This document shows positions 1-12,051 of a DNA stretch of 64,000 bases, in pieces. A program made the position numbers and the translations under genes. Positions within the stretch are counted from its first letter, which is position 1, and every line of letters begins with the position of its first letter. The notes below the pieces were generated by a model. It worked only from the letters and a program-made list of their open reading frames with translations, had not been told where the DNA came from and made no database searches. The DNA is from Muscardinus avellanarius (lineage: Eukaryota > Chordata > Mammalia > Rodentia > Gliridae), in contig OY726560.1 of NCBI GenBank assembly GCA_963383645.1, positions 65,651,823-65,715,822 of the forward strand. Reading direction: 5' to 3'.

Positions 1-830
1 CCTTCCAGGCTCCCCGCAGCCATTTCAGTCAGCCTCGCACCCCGCCAACCACCTTTCGAGCCCATGACGCTGGTCGGGCTGCTCCAGTGGCCTAGGGCAT
101 CATGTTCAACTTGGACGCCATCAGGTGTACTATGGGCCCGGCCGGAGGCCCTTCGCAAACAGCAGGAGGACCAGGCCAAGAAGGGATTCCGCTGGGAAGA
201 GACCCGAGACACCCTTTTCCATTTTCTCATAGTGTTCCTCACTGTGGGCCTTCGTATTTAATCAAAGAGAAGAGGGGAGGGGAACAGCCCCAGCCAGCCC
301 CAAGAAAACGGCCTTCCCTGTCCTTTGAACCATTGGCCTTCCATAATCTACCTTTGCTGAGATACAGAGGAACTTTGTCTCCTTTTCCTCCTGCACCTGG
401 CCAGCCTAAAGGGTGACTCACACGCCCCTCCCCACCACCCAAGGAAGAGGCCCCAGGATGAATATCCTAAAACCGGGGCACAAGGGGTTCTCTGAGTTCC
501 CTTGCATACCTGCTTCCAAGAGGTTGCCTTCCTGATGTCAACTTTCAGAACGCTTGCTCTGGCTTGATTGTAAAGCTCTCAGAAACGTGTGCTCCTGCCC
601 CACATTTGTACCCCGGGGCGCCTCTGTATCCTTGAAACATGCACTGTGACCAGCTGTTGGCTGCCAAAAGAAAAACTGGGGCTGTAAAAAAAAAATCAAT
701 TTCATTTAACATGCTGCTCTGTCCTATATAAAAAGGTAGGTAGACTTGGAGAAGCAGAGCCTTGTACTTTCCCCTCTCTCTTTGGACTTCATCTGATATT
801 TTTCTTTCCTTTTCTTTTGGCAAGCATAAT
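1..830. other. GC-richer segment, possible 3' part of a retrocopy
   Basis: This block is clearly richer in G and C than the following DNA and contains overlapping open frames of 65 to 104 codons on the plus strand (from 64 and from 102). I recognise no protein in any of them. It ends in a short A-run (about 687-697), which would fit the tail of a processed retrocopy, but there is no AATAAA just before that run and the left boundary is outside the window, so no target-site duplication can be tested. It could equally be unique flanking sequence, for example the end of a CpG-richer regulatory region. Confidence 0.25.
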
Positions 831-2003
831 TATAAGTGATGTTTTCTACTATCAGATGGGACATAACTTTAATTTCTCTCTTATTTTGTGATATTGCAAA
901 CACTGATGATCATGGCTAAAATCCATTAATGAGTATTTTAATTAGTGGTTTTCTAATTTTATTATTACCTTTTCATTTACTTGGTGCAAAATTTCTAAAA
1001 AAATTTTCTCCTCATAAACTATTTGGTTTCTTGGAAGTATAGTTCATACAGTGAGAAAGGCACATTTAGTTCTATTTTCTTTTATTTTTTATTTTACAGA
1101 ATAATGAGTTTATCTCCTAGCTTCTTTCATAAATGACCAAAGAAGATTTCCCCTTTTGTCATTGTGAAGTTCTGAATTTAAGCATATTCTAATTGATTGA
1201 AGTTTTTTATAAGTGTTCACTTTATCTTATATTTGGCCAATAGCACCCTCTTTAAATAATCTTCTAAGTCCTTTTAGTATCAGTCAGTGGTCTCTCTGTT
1301 TTACTTTTTCTTTTTGGTACATAAATACTTTCTAGTCTAGTTGTACACATTTCCTATTCTTAGTTTTTTCTCTGTACATTACTCTGAGCCTGGTTCCTTT
1401 CACTGGACAATTGTTTTTACAGACTACAAACTGGGAACTCTTGGCTCTTTTGAAGTAACTTGGTTAGTTTTTTGTAGAAATTTATAACATTCTATAACCT
1501 GCAAGATACTGAGTAACAAAGATAAGAAAAGGTCAAGAAAAGATGCTAGAAAAAACAAGAAAAGCATTTTAGTAAAGTCTAACCAGTTAATTAATAAATT
1601 CTAGTGTATTAAAAATATTTATCTACATATTCTTAAAATCAATGGAACTTGAAGAATACTGAGGAAATGAGAACCTTCCTCTTTATTTTTTTTTTTACGC
1701 CTACATGTGTAAGGCTCTATTATAGTGTCTGGTAAATATTAAATGCTTGACGAGGGCTATTATTATTATTATTATTATTAGCTAGATTAACATCCTTTTT
1801 TCACATCCAAGAAGTAATGAAAAAATAAAGTCAAGTCAAATTTGAGGAAAATAAAATGTTCCTTAAAGGCCACATAAGGGCTTAGTATGCTTCCATTGCT
1901 GCCTAGTTGAAAAAGTCTGGAAATTTTATTTCCTAGAATGCCCTTCTTCTTATAGTTATGGTTTAGATGGGCCACTGAGGGGCACTTAAAACAACTTCGG
2001 ACA
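831..2003. other. AT-rich unique DNA, no gene seen
   Basis: No coding region is supported. The stretch contains an imperfect (ATT)n run at about 1758-1781. Just before it, at about 1700-1755, is a weak match to the 3' end of an old MIR or L2 element ('tagtgtctggtaaatattaaatgc'). Confidence 0.6.
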
Positions 2004-2227
2004 GGCTGGGCGTGGTGGCGCACGCTTGTAATCCCAGCATTTGGGAGTCTGAGACCGGAGGATGGTGGTTCACGGACAGCTTCAGCTACTGAGTGAGGCC
2101 CTTCGCAATTTAGTGAGACCCTTGTTCAAAATAAAGACTAAAAAATAGGGCTGGGCTGGGGTGTAGTTCAGAGATAGAATGCCCCCTGGGTTCCATCCCC
2201 GTACCTGCAAAATACAAACAAACAAAT
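2004..2227 (+). mobile_element. B1-dID dimeric SINE, type A
   Basis: Full-length dimer. The B1-like left arm starts 'ggctgggcgtggtggcgcacgc', followed by the A-rich linker 'caaaataaagactaaaaaata', then an ID-like right arm with 'gtgtagttcagagatagaatgc' and an A-rich tail. The flanks ACTTCGGACAG and ACACTGGACAG (8 of 11 equal) are a plausible decayed target-site duplication. Being Pol III-derived, it has no coding capacity. Confidence 0.85.
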
Positions 2228-2989
2228 GACACTGGACAGTAGAAGAAAAGAGAAATTTGTGATATTCCAGCCCCTTGCAGACAGTATGAGGTCAATCTGA
2301 GGATTGGTATGAGAATGATTGATTCATGGTCGGAGCTTCGCAGAGATTCTTGAACTTTCAGGTCTCTTTCCAGTGAGCCTTTTAGATTGTTCTTCCAATC
2401 TGGAGCTGCATCTGTTTCCCTGACCAAAGTCTGGCAGGCTTCTCAGCACCCAGACTGAGAATCATGGGCAGAAATATCTCACTCTTTCCTTGAACAATTG
2501 AGATGTTTAACATTCCACTCTCTCTGAGGCATATTTGACTCAGGAAGGAAAATTTGACACATTGTAATCAGTGGAAGAGAAGATGTGCTGAATCCACCCT
2601 AAAGATTCTGAATTCTTTCTTCCCCAGCCTCCAGACAGTTGTATCCCCTTCCATACAGAGCGTATGTGTGGGCCTATGGCCACTTTTGCCATATTCAGAT
2701 ACAGATGTAGATTTCTGGAAAACCTAGATAGAAGGTAATAGGAAAGAAAAATGTTATTAAAATAAAAACTCTTTCCTAAATTTATGATTTTAGGGTTAAC
2801 TAGCTTTTGGTTTAGATACTGAAAATAACTATTTTCAGTGATTTTATAAGTAGAAATGTTTAATGGTACATCTGTAAGTATATTTAGCTATCTTATTCTA
2901 TAAGGTCATGAATAACACAATGGAATAGTGGAGATTTTATTTTGGAAAAGCAATACCTTTACTCTAAAATAGAGATGTGAAAATGGGCT
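2228..2989. other. Unique DNA, no gene seen
   Basis: No recognisable repeat boundary or protein. The only open frame of note (minus strand, 2110-2427, 105 codons) runs into the neighbouring SINE and has no family resemblance. Confidence 0.5.
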
Positions 2990-3880
2990 ACAAATTTAAA
3001 TAATAAGAAAAGAAAACTAAACAAGTACTCTTGAGTAAATTTTTCTAAAACTAAGAAATGGGAAAGTAAAAAGTTTAAGTTCGACTATATAAAAATGAGA
3101 AAGTGTATGGCTTAAAAAAATCTACACAAAGTAAAAAAGAAAAGTGACAAAATGGAAAAATATTTGCACCTATAGTCAAGAAAAAGAATTAATATTTCTA
3201 ATATGTAAACAGTGTCTAAAAGAAAAGAATAAAACAATCATATAAACAATGCCTAGAGATAACAACAGTGAGTCCATGAAAAGAAATGTAACCATGCTTT
3301 AGGCACATGAAAAGATGCTCAAACAATGAAGGAGGGGAATTTAAATTATACTTAAATACTATTTCTCATTTAAATAGATTGGCAAAAATTAAGTTTGATA
3401 ACATTCTCTTGGCAAGAGTGTAGGAAGAAAGGCATTCTCATATGTTGTTGGTAGGAAAATAAAATGTTAGAACTCTATAAAGAACAGTTCAAAAACATCT
3501 AAGAAAGATTCATACAAATTTACTCTTTGACCCAGTATCCAAATTATTCAAATTTACTCTTTGACCCAGAAATCCATCTCAGAGATCCATAGATATATGT
3601 GCAAGGCTATCGGCAGTAGTCTTTGTTATTGGGTAGGGGGAGAGAATATAACTTATCTAAATATCCAGTTAGTGGTTGAGCAATGGATGATATGTGCACA
3701 TACTGGTGTTCTATGAAACTATTGAGAGGAAAAAGTCTCTAAGACACACTGAGTGATCAACATGGATTAAGTTTAAAAAAGCAAAGTATAAAAATGTGTA
3801 TATTATGCTATTATTTATTGAGAAAAGAATGTAACTTTTATAGATTTGAGTTGAGAATCATGTAACTATTTTTCATCTTT
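2990..3880 (+). mobile_element. Old L1 LINE fragment (ORF2 3' part), heavily mutated
   Basis: The text follows the 3' part of mammalian L1 ORF2 in order: 'aaaatggaaaaatatttgcac' near 3151, 'aagaaatgtaaccatgc' style helix-rich region, 'gatgctcaaacaatgaa', 'ttgttggtaggaaaataaaatg', 'tttgacccagaaatccatctc' and a 3' stretch with poor conservation. Many stops and frameshifts break the reading frame. It is an ancient L1M-like copy by its divergence. A 21-base segment is repeated at 3515-3535 and 3549-3569. Confidence 0.75.
3515..3569 (+). repeat. Short tandem duplication inside the old L1
   Basis: The 21-base string at 3515-3535 (caaatttactctttgaccca plus g) recurs exactly at 3549-3569, a period of 34 bases. 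It is a small local duplication within the L1 relic. Confidence 0.9.
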
Positions 3881-4296
3881 ATAAAATAAACTTAAATTTA
3901 ACTATTTTAAAAAACCTTAAAAATTACAATGTAAAACAAAAGAACCAAGTTGGTCAAGTCGATGGCATAATCACATAAAGAGGAACTCTCTTTCAAGTGA
4001 CTTTCTTACAAAAGTATTTGACTTATATGACTAGCAAACTATATCTAAAGAAAAAATGTAAATTATAATATTTATGTTAATAATACTATCTGTCATTATT
4101 ATGAGACTGCTTTGAGTGCATTACAAAATGGCAAGTAAATAATTTCTCATTGGCATTATTGAGAACCAAGATTTTTATGTAAGAAAGTAGATATTGATGT
4201 AAAAGTGATGAAGCTAATAAAATATATAACCCTGAATTTGAATTGAAAGTATTAATATGGCCTAATGATTTGCTCCCTCAGTCTCTCTTTCTTACA

Positions 4297-4341
<45 letters not shown>

Positions 4342-4916
4342 CCTAGTCCCCCCAGGAAAAAAGCCCAGGAGCAATGACTAACACAGAAACACTGAGTATC
4401 CCTATTGCACAAATTGTGCCCTTCAAAGATGATTTCCTGCTGGAAAGAACCAATGCTCCTTAGAGAAACAGCTGCTTCCAGGTCTGTGGCAGAAAATTGA
4501 CAAAACAAGAACACTATTCCATGCTATAGCTACAAAGCAAGAAAGCTATCTTGTGTTTTGTCAAAATAACTAAGTCACCAACTTGAAAAGGCTCTCAGAC
4601 AAGAAAGACAAAATTTAACAAAACAAAACAACAACAAAAAGAGTAATGGGTTGAACTATATCAAACATTTAAGTCCTCAAGTTCATGTTAATACTAAAAG
4701 CAAACTAAAAACTCTCACTGATTGACTATTGAGGAAAACTGTCAAAAAAAGAGTAAATGCTTAGTAAATCTAGAATTGTCTTTTTCTTACCTTAACCAGG
4801 TAACTCTTCTGAAACATTGTCAGAGAATCAGGGTTCCTTCTAAAAATTTTTTTAGACTCCAAGGTTCTATTGGCCTGATCTTACTGAACATGTAGCCATT
4901 GCTGTTCTTAAGTATT
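3881..4916. other. AT-rich unique DNA with a CA microsatellite
   Basis: No gene is seen. The stretch is AT-rich and holds a (CA)n tract at 4299-4337. An open frame that crosses the CA tract on the minus strand is an artefact of the repeat. Confidence 0.6.
4299..4337. repeat. (CA)n microsatellite
   Basis: About 19 uninterrupted CA units, preceded by a pyrimidine-rich stretch. It is not attached to any recognisable SINE tail. Confidence 0.95.
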
Positions 4917-5130
4917 AAAAGGTCAACCTAGCTGGGCGTGGTGGCACACTCTTGTAATCCCCGCACTTGGGAGGCAGAGACAGGAGGATGGAGCAGGTTC
5001 GAAGTCAGCCTCACTGGCTTAAAAGACCCTGTTTCCAAATAAAAATATAAAATAGGTCTGGGAGTGTAGTCCGGAGGTAGAAGGGTTTCCAGGAACCCCA
5101 GTACCACATAAAAAAGAAAAGGTCTACATA
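4917..5130 (+). mobile_element. B1-dID SINE, type B, with target-site duplication
   Basis: Body 4931-5116. The left arm carries 'gcaggttcgaagtcagcc' (B box with one change). The right arm 'gtctgggagtgtagtccggaggtagaagggtttccaggaaccccagtacc' marks it as type B. It is flanked by AAAAGGTCAACCTA (4917-4930) and AAAAGGTCTACATA (5117-5130), 12 of 14 equal, the expected product of L1-mediated insertion. Confidence 0.88.
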
Positions 5131-6360
5131 GGGTCTTATCTTTTATACTTACTTCCCTAGGAGTCACTGGAGACTTCTCCAGGAATGCCTCCAGGAAGTA
5201 GTATTTTAGAAATATTTACTGTATCCCCACTGTGTGACTAGGACATTTTTCTCATCACTGATAACACAGCAGAAACCAGACCAAGTCTCTGCCATCAAGT
5301 AATTCATATTGTGATAGGACTCAGTTTCACCTTCAAGAAGAGAACATGGATGAACAAGAGAACTGACAGTGGGTACAATAGACTAGGAAGATATGAGCAG
5401 CAAGCAAGAGGGAAGTACTGTGGACATGTATTTCCAAATCTATCTGTTTTTCCTTATTAAATAAAACCTTTTGCAAGATATTACCATTATGCATTTCAAA
5501 TTTTCTGTCTCCCTCCCTTCCATTCAGCTTAATTTTATAGTGAACAAAACCTGGATTATTCATCTCATTGCCCTATGGCTTAAGCAAACAAAAATGTGAA
5601 TACCCCAGTATAATAGGAAGCTCTATTTAGTAACACACTACTTTAGCATAATGACTCTTTTCCTCTGAGAATTGGTTTTGAAACTCACCCAAAATTACTC
5701 AGAGGAAACTCATTTTGACTGTAATGGCTACACGTGTAATGAGATTAGGCTGACAGAATTCCGTCTTTTTTTTTTTTTTGACACACTGAAATATATCAGA
5801 TTCAAATGCCTTATTTTTTTTAAACAATCTTAGAATCAAATACAAAGGATTTGTGAGCCAGTGGTGGTTTACAAGTGTACAAAGCTTGCAGTTTTATTTT
5901 CTATATACAAAGACTCCTTTTATTACGAATAGGCCTGGAAGTATCGATTCTGATATCCAAATCTACAGGTTGAGGCAGTTCAATTCCTTGCCCAGGAGTC
6001 TAATAAGCATGCCAGCAAACCACACAGACACAAGGCAATTGTGCTTGAAGCTGCTCAGGGACCATCATCTTATTAATTTCCTGATGCTCATGTGTGTTTT
6101 GGTAACTCATCAGTTCAGTAGTTTCTGCACATTTTATTCCTGACCATACAGATCAGAGTAATAGTACATTTATGACTATTTATAGGCGGAATTTATAGGC
6201 AGGAGGGAAAAGGCTTGTCACTAACAGGTCCCTGAATTTCTGAAAATGAGCCCTAAAAGAACTCATCTCAGATAACAAACTCTGGTGGTACTTTGTCATT
6301 CTGGGGTGAAATGTGAGTTTCTGCTTTCTTGAAATCCTGTGCCTCCCTATTTAGTGTGTG
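5131..6360. other. Unique DNA with possible MIR relics
   Basis: No gene is seen. About 5190-5300 ('aaatatttactgtatccccactgtgtgactagg...acaagtctctgccatcaag' pattern) resembles an ancient MIR/L2-age repeat. About 5965-5995 ('tgaggcagttcaattccttgccca') resembles the MIR core. Both are weak calls. A T-run lies at 5768-5780. Confidence 0.4.
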
Positions 6361-6398
<38 letters not shown>

Positions 6399-6415
6399 GC
6401 ACACACACACATGCA
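6361..6415. repeat. (AC)n microsatellite, interrupted
   Basis: A run of AC units with internal 'acgcacgcac' interruptions and a terminal 'atgcacattt'. The interruptions suggest an older tract than the pure CA run at 4299. Confidence 0.95.
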
Positions 6416-7649
6416 CATTTATTTCAACACATAGTTCCCTGAACTTTTTTGGAACGTCTAGTCTGCATTCTTTGCTTTGACCTTAATCATATATAACAGT
6501 TTCATACCTGCAAGTATCTATCACCCAGGGTAGAATCATAGATTATAAAGGACTGATATTAGACTTTATCATTTTAATCACTATTTTCCTTCCCCTGATT
6601 ACAGTCCCCAATATATTTCTCTGTACATAACTATTGCTAAGGAAATACAATAATTGATACCTGCAGTATTATCATTTTTTATCTGTACTGATTATCAATT
6701 ATTAAGCCATATGATGCCTTGGTGGTTTATACTCATGATATTCTAAAATTCTCACAAAGTCTGTCAAATTTATAATAAAATATTTCAAACACACAAAAAA
6801 TAAGATAAAAGCTCATGTGCCTACCTATACTAATACAGTTAAGTATCAATTGAGAGCAATTTAGTAGATAATGATACTGAGACTCAGCGAGCCCAATAAC
6901 TTTCCATAATTTCACATTTAATTAGAAATTACATCTAACTGAAGTCTATAGAGCTCCAGGATAAATGTGGGTTATATAGAAATGATCAAATTGAGCCATG
7001 AAAATATTGGTGTTATGGTTCCTGAAAGGGTTAAAGCAATTTCAAAATTGTCTGACCTCTGTCCAGAAAGTTGTTATGAGTTGTGAAAATCTGGCCCAAG
7101 ACTTAGAAGAACTTATTCCAACAATCATCCCAGAGGGCCCCATTGATCACCCACTCCTTCCTCTTCCTTCTTATCTCACGGTTTGGTGATTTTTATAGCA
7201 TGTTTTTCTTATTTCCCATGAAACATTTATGAGATCCTGCCACTTTAAAATGTTGCTCTAATTCCAGCAGGCAAATGTAGAATTGCTAGAAGTGAATGCT
7301 AGTTTTATTTTACCAGTGCTTCAGATGCATAAATGTCAAAAGAGTTGGAGTTCTGGCTTGGAAAAATGTTGGACATTAGGGGAAAATTATCTTAAGAATT
7401 GCAATATCTCCAGGCTATAAAATTCAATTGGAAAAATCCTATGAAAAGAGTCTTTCTAGTAAGACTTTTCAAAGCCTTGACTGTGACTGGAAATACCACA
7501 AAATAATTAGAATAAAAACAATTTTAATATTTGTAAGCTTCCTTGGAAAAATGTAGTGCAAAAATGTATTTCAAAAGCTTAGGACCTCACAAGCATTTTA
7601 AATAATCGTAATGGAAGCATGTATTGGTGAAGAAAATACTTCCATTCTC
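6416..7649. other. AT-rich unique DNA, no gene seen
   Basis: Short open frames only (60-63 codons), none with recognisable protein features. I see no repeat family here. Confidence 0.5.
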
Positions 7650-7898
7650 ATGATAATTCTTTTATTTATTTATTTTTGTGTGTGGTACTTGGGGTGGAAC
7701 CCAGGGGCTCTTCTACCTCCAGGCTATACTCCTAGACCTATTTTATACTTTATTTGGAAACATGGTCTCACTAAGTTGCTGAGAGCCTCACTATGTAGCT
7801 GAGGCTGGCTTTGAACCTGTGCAATACTCCTGTCTCAGCCTCCCAAGCGCGGGGATTACAAGCGTGTGCCACCACACCCAGCTATGATAATTCTTTTA
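7650..7898 (-). mobile_element. B1-dID SINE with perfect 15-bp target-site duplication
   Basis: Body 7665-7883 on the minus strand. On the plus strand it starts with the tail '(ttta)n' and ends 'ggggattacaagcgtgtgccaccacacccagct'. The flanking 15-mer ATGATAATTCTTTTA is identical at 7650-7664 and 7884-7898. The linker has 'aaacatggtctcactaagttgctgagagcctcactatgtagctgagg', closer to type A, while 'ctttgaacctgtgcaat' and 'cgcgggg' are type B-like, so it is intermediate between the two types. Confidence 0.92.
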
Positions 7899-8335
7899 AA
7901 CTTGTGTCACTTTTTGTAAACTTACAAGACCAAGATGCCCATTACTATTACTACAAATGTATCTTCTTAGATGAATGGCCAGGCCCTATTAATATTCTAA
8001 GTTAAAATTTGCTCTATTGGTAAGAATAAGTAGCTTATCAGCTCTCTAGTGAAAATGATGTATTTTTCTAATAGACCTTCTGTTCTATAGTTACAATATT
8101 CTGGTTAACATATTCATCAAATATGTATTCATTGAGTTGCTCTCTATAGAACACCCAGTATGTTCTAGAGCATAATGTGATACACAAAAGTTAATTTTGG
8201 TCCCAAGGTTAAGAAGCTTACTGTGGAAAATAAAACATATACTCTTAAGTTATAATGCATAAATGCATAAAATAAAAGAGCAAAGTGCTATGAGAGGTAC
8301 ATAGAAAACTTTAAGGTCAAAGATGGAAGAGAGAA
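7899..8335. other. Possible ancient mammalian repeat
   Basis: The order of words ('tattcattgagttgc', 'aacacccagtatgttctagagc', 'aagttaattttggtccc', 'aagcttactgtgg', 'aagtgctatgagaggtac') follows the common old mammalian interspersed repeats that carry 'gtgccaggcactg...tgctatgagagg'. I cannot name the family. No gene is seen. Confidence 0.35.
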
Positions 8336-8564
8336 CTTTTTTTTTTTTTTTTTGGTGGGTCTGGAGATGGAACCCAGTGGCATTCTACCTCTGAGCTACA
8401 CCCCCTGTCCTATTTTTTATTCTTTATTTTGATACAGGGTCTCACTGAATTGCAAAGGGCCCCACTAAGTAGCTGAGGCAGTCCTTGAACCAGGATTCTC
8501 CTGTCTCAGCCTCCCGAATGCTGGGATTACAAGGGTGCGCCACCACATCTGACCTGAGAAGTTT
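8331..8564 (-). mobile_element. B1-dID SINE, type A
   Basis: On the plus strand: T-run tail at 8337, ID arm 'ggcattctacctctgagctacacccc', linker 'tattttttattctttattttgatacagggtctcactgaattgcaaagggc', B1 arm 'tgggattacaagggtgcgccaccac'. Flanks GAGAACTTT (8331-8339) and GAGAAGTTT (8556-8564) agree at 8 of 9 bases. Confidence 0.85.
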
Positions 8565-10904
8565 GTCATAAAAGAAACGAAGAAAGCTTTTTGGGCAAGG
8601 TAAATTTAAGCCATGTCTCAAAATACTGATATTTGGATTTGGCTTTTTCCAAATATTAATTGATTTATATTTTTTGATCTAGAGGGGCATCGAAAACAAG
8701 AGAAAAATATGAATAAAAATGTGCAGAGAAGGAAAATGTGGAACAAGTAGTGTGACTCAGTAGACCATGCTGGAGCAGTCAGTAGGGAAGATTTAGTATT
8801 TACTTGCTAGTTGAGTGAGGTTACCATAATGAGGAAGAGAGAGGGGAGGAAAGAAGCAATCCTAGAGACAGAAGTGGAGGGCCCAAGGCAGACCCTTGCA
8901 GACTGTCTTCAAGTAGAGAAGGCCAGGTGGAAGAGAAGGCAAGGAGGGCACAGGAAGAGGACCAGGAGAACCCGTGAGAGTCACAGAAGCCAGCGTGAGT
9001 TTGTAGAGGGAGATTACAAGACTTCAGGCGGATCGGATCCATGGTCCAAGTGAGCTCTCAGGAATGGTGGTCTGTAAAAATGGACAATCATATTTCCAGA
9101 AGTTTGGCAGAAGTCTGAAAGAGAAACATGGAATGGCAGGATCAAGACAGAGCTGCAGTTGGATGAGAAAACAATAGCCTGCTGGCAGGCTGAATGGAAG
9201 GGGCCTGTGAAGAGACAGACCTTGACAAATGCCTGGGGCCTGGGTGGGGGCTGTTAATTGATTTAGCAGTGTTTCGGGATGGGAACAAGGGATTAAGTAG
9301 AAGGATTAGAATGGAGCAGGAGAAAAGAGGTGAAAGTAGGAAAGGAGTTGGATGGAGATGTAGGGAAATTTTGAGAACAGGAAAGCCAGGAAGGAAGGAG
9401 GGCAGCTGAGGGAGTTTGGTCTCTGACATTCTTTTTCTTGTCCACCCACAAGAACAAGGCTTACTTACAATATTCCCCCACAGTGTTCTATAATGCGAAT
9501 TTGGCAAATCCACCTGAAGCTTGCATCTGTTGAAACAAAGCAGTTTGATTGCTGTATCAAGGCAACAGAAGAATAATGCTGATTTGTGTGTCTGCTACAT
9601 ATTGAAATGAAAAATTAAGTTTTACCCAACTGTTCCTCTCACTTTCCTCAAAAATTAGGATAAAATATTTACTTTTGTGTTTTTCCATTAACTGTGTTGT
9701 CTTAGCATTCAGTTGTAATGAGAGGTCACGTCATTTTGGATTCAGTTTCTTTTGACTGCTTGTATAGTATAATTTAGTCAATAGTCGACAGCATTTTTTC
9801 CTTTAATTTGACAAGTTTTTTAGACATTTATCTTTGCATCATTATCATCATTATTATTTTCTTCTCCTTCTTCATGCCCTACATTTCTTAATGTCACTTA
9901 ATAGAGAGAAAAAAATCACATCTAGAAGAATAGGCACAATTTTAACCAAAAAAATATTAAATAAGAAAATATTATCGAGCAAGGTGATAGAGAAAATATG
10001 CTTTTTTGTACCATATTTCCAAATCTTTGGAACTTAGACATGATGTTTAAATATTATAAAGACCTGATGCAGAGATGGTCATTTAACTTTTAAGTTTGGG
10101 AATAAAAATAATAGCATTCATGTTATAACATTAAAATATAACCCTTACATTTTGATTAATACCATTTTATTGAAACAGTCATGCCCGTTGTTTACTTGTT
10201 GCCTATGCCTGTTTTTATGCTACGACAGAGTTAAGTAGTTGTGGCTTGTGGCTTGTGATGCCTAAAATATTTACCATTAGCTTTCTACAGAAAATGTTTC
10301 CAAGCCCTTAGTGTAGAAAAAGAGAAGATTTAGTGCTCGGATTAATTAATGGGCTCCATGGGACAATTGGGTGAATATAACATTGAATGAAAATAAACTC
10401 CCAGAAAAATTTTAGAAAGTCCTACCTGGCTTTAACATGTCATTAGAAAAAGGATACTTACTGCAAAATCACAACTACAGTAGAGACATTATTAAGTTGT
10501 TGCCTACAAATGGTTGATATTTGCTTCATGGAAGATAGGGAAGGAGAGGAAAAATTACCATCTACCTTTTCCAAAAATCAATCAATCAAGCACTTCTAGC
10601 CTTTCTAGTACCATTCAATTTTTACTACATTATTTTTTGTCCACAAAAGGCAACCATTGTAGGATCTCATTGTTGCCTGTAGGAAACAAGTGAATTCCAT
10701 GATGTTGGGCTTACCGATCTAATAAGTTATTAAGTGGTCCTTCACTCCCAAGTCTGTAAAGACATTGAATTTTTATCCCTTGTCCTACAAATTAAAGCAG
10801 TGCTCTCAACCTTCCCAGGCAAGGACCCACAGTGGTAGAGAAAGGGTCCTATAGTCCTAAGTCAGGAGCATGGCCGGAAGTGAAGGATAACATTGTTTTA
10901 CTGT
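8565..10904. other. Unique DNA with a purine-rich block
   Basis: From 8810 to 9420 the plus strand is rich in GA and GGA. It creates open frames on both strands (for example 8811-9053 plus and 9142-9513 minus), but composition alone explains these and no protein family is visible. The word order around 8580-9080 may continue the ancient repeat at 7899-8335. From 9420 to 10904 it is AT-rich with nothing recognised. Confidence 0.45.
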
Positions 10905-11881
10905 AAAACAATATTTTTGATTTCCATTCTTTTGGGTAGATACCCAGAACTGATATTGTGGATCCTCAAACTGTTTTCCAAAGTGGTTGCACTAATTTGC
11001 AATCCCACCAACAATGCTTTGGAGTTCCCACTTCTCTACATCCTTCCCAGCATTTGTTGTTGTTTGTGTTTTGAATGATTGCCTTTGTAGTTGGAATTAG
11101 CTGAGATCTCAGGGTAGTTTTGATTTGCATCTCTCTGATTGCTAATGATGTTGAGTATTTTTTCATGCATTTATTGGCCGTTTACATTTCTTCTTTTGTG
11201 AAGTGTCTATTTAGTTCACTTGCCCATTTGTTGATTGGCATATTTGTTTTCTTAGTGGTGAGTTTCTTGAGTTCTCTGCATATTATAGATATCAAACTAA
11301 TGCATGCATATCTATGTTCATAGCTGCACAATTCACAATTGCCTAACTATGGAGCCAGCCAAGATGTGCAGCAACAGATGAATGGGTTACAAAACTATGG
11401 GATATATACACAATGGAATTTTACTCAGCCATAAAGAAAAACACAGTTATATCATTTACAGGGAAATGGATGGAACTAGAGAACATTATGCTAAGTGAGA
11501 TTAGTCAGTCACAAAAAATAAGAAATCAGGTGCTCTCCTTAATATGCACAAGCTAGGGAGAAAACGGGTCATAGAAAAAACTCTAGACAAAGAAGGAGAT
11601 ACTATAGATGAGCAAATAAGGTGACCTAACTGAAGAGGATGAGAGGGGGAAAAAGGAAAAATCCTTAATGTACATAATGTACATTAACAAACATGTCAAA
11701 GTCAATCAGTAAGCCAAACATGAGAAGGAGGAGGGAGGGAATGGGGTGGAGATTGGGTAAAGGCTAACTGGTGATGTGTGTATGTATACCTCCACCATCT
11801 TATACTCCATTAAGATGTACAACTACAATGCACCAATAAAATTTTTTTAAAAATTAAATTAAATTAAAAAAACAATATTTT
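10905..11881 (+). mobile_element. L1 LINE 3' end with 5' inversion (twin priming) and target-site duplication
   Basis: Positions 10919 to about 11300 are L1 ORF2 in antisense ('gggtagatacccagaact', 'caatcccaccaacaatgc', 'gattgcctttgtagttgg', 'ttgatttgcatctctctgattgctaatgatg'). From about 11300 to 11868 the sequence turns to sense L1, from 'tatgttcatagctgcacaattcacaattgc' through 'gatgaatgggttacaaaac' and the ORF2 end to a 3' UTR finishing 'caccaataaaattttttta' with an A-rich tail. The two halves are adjacent in L1 order but opposite in strand, the signature of twin priming. AAAACAATATTTT stands at 10905-10917 and again at 11869-11881. Neither half has an intact reading frame. Confidence 0.92.
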
Positions 11882-12051
11882 ATAGAAACTGATATTCAAA
11901 GGTCTAATGTGTAAAACCTATGACTACAGACATATTTTTGCACTACCAAGTAAATTTAAGAGGTCCTAGTACTACTGATCTAGAGCTATGTTTTTCTGAA
12001 CAATTTTAGAAAAATGCATATTATTCCTTATGCAAGAAGAATAGGCAGATT

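Noticed and set aside
4278..4514. Open frames across CA/TG tracts (also at 22032, 33364, 35197, 41378)
   Set aside because: Alternating Cys-Val or His-Thr peptides are direct translations of dinucleotide repeats.
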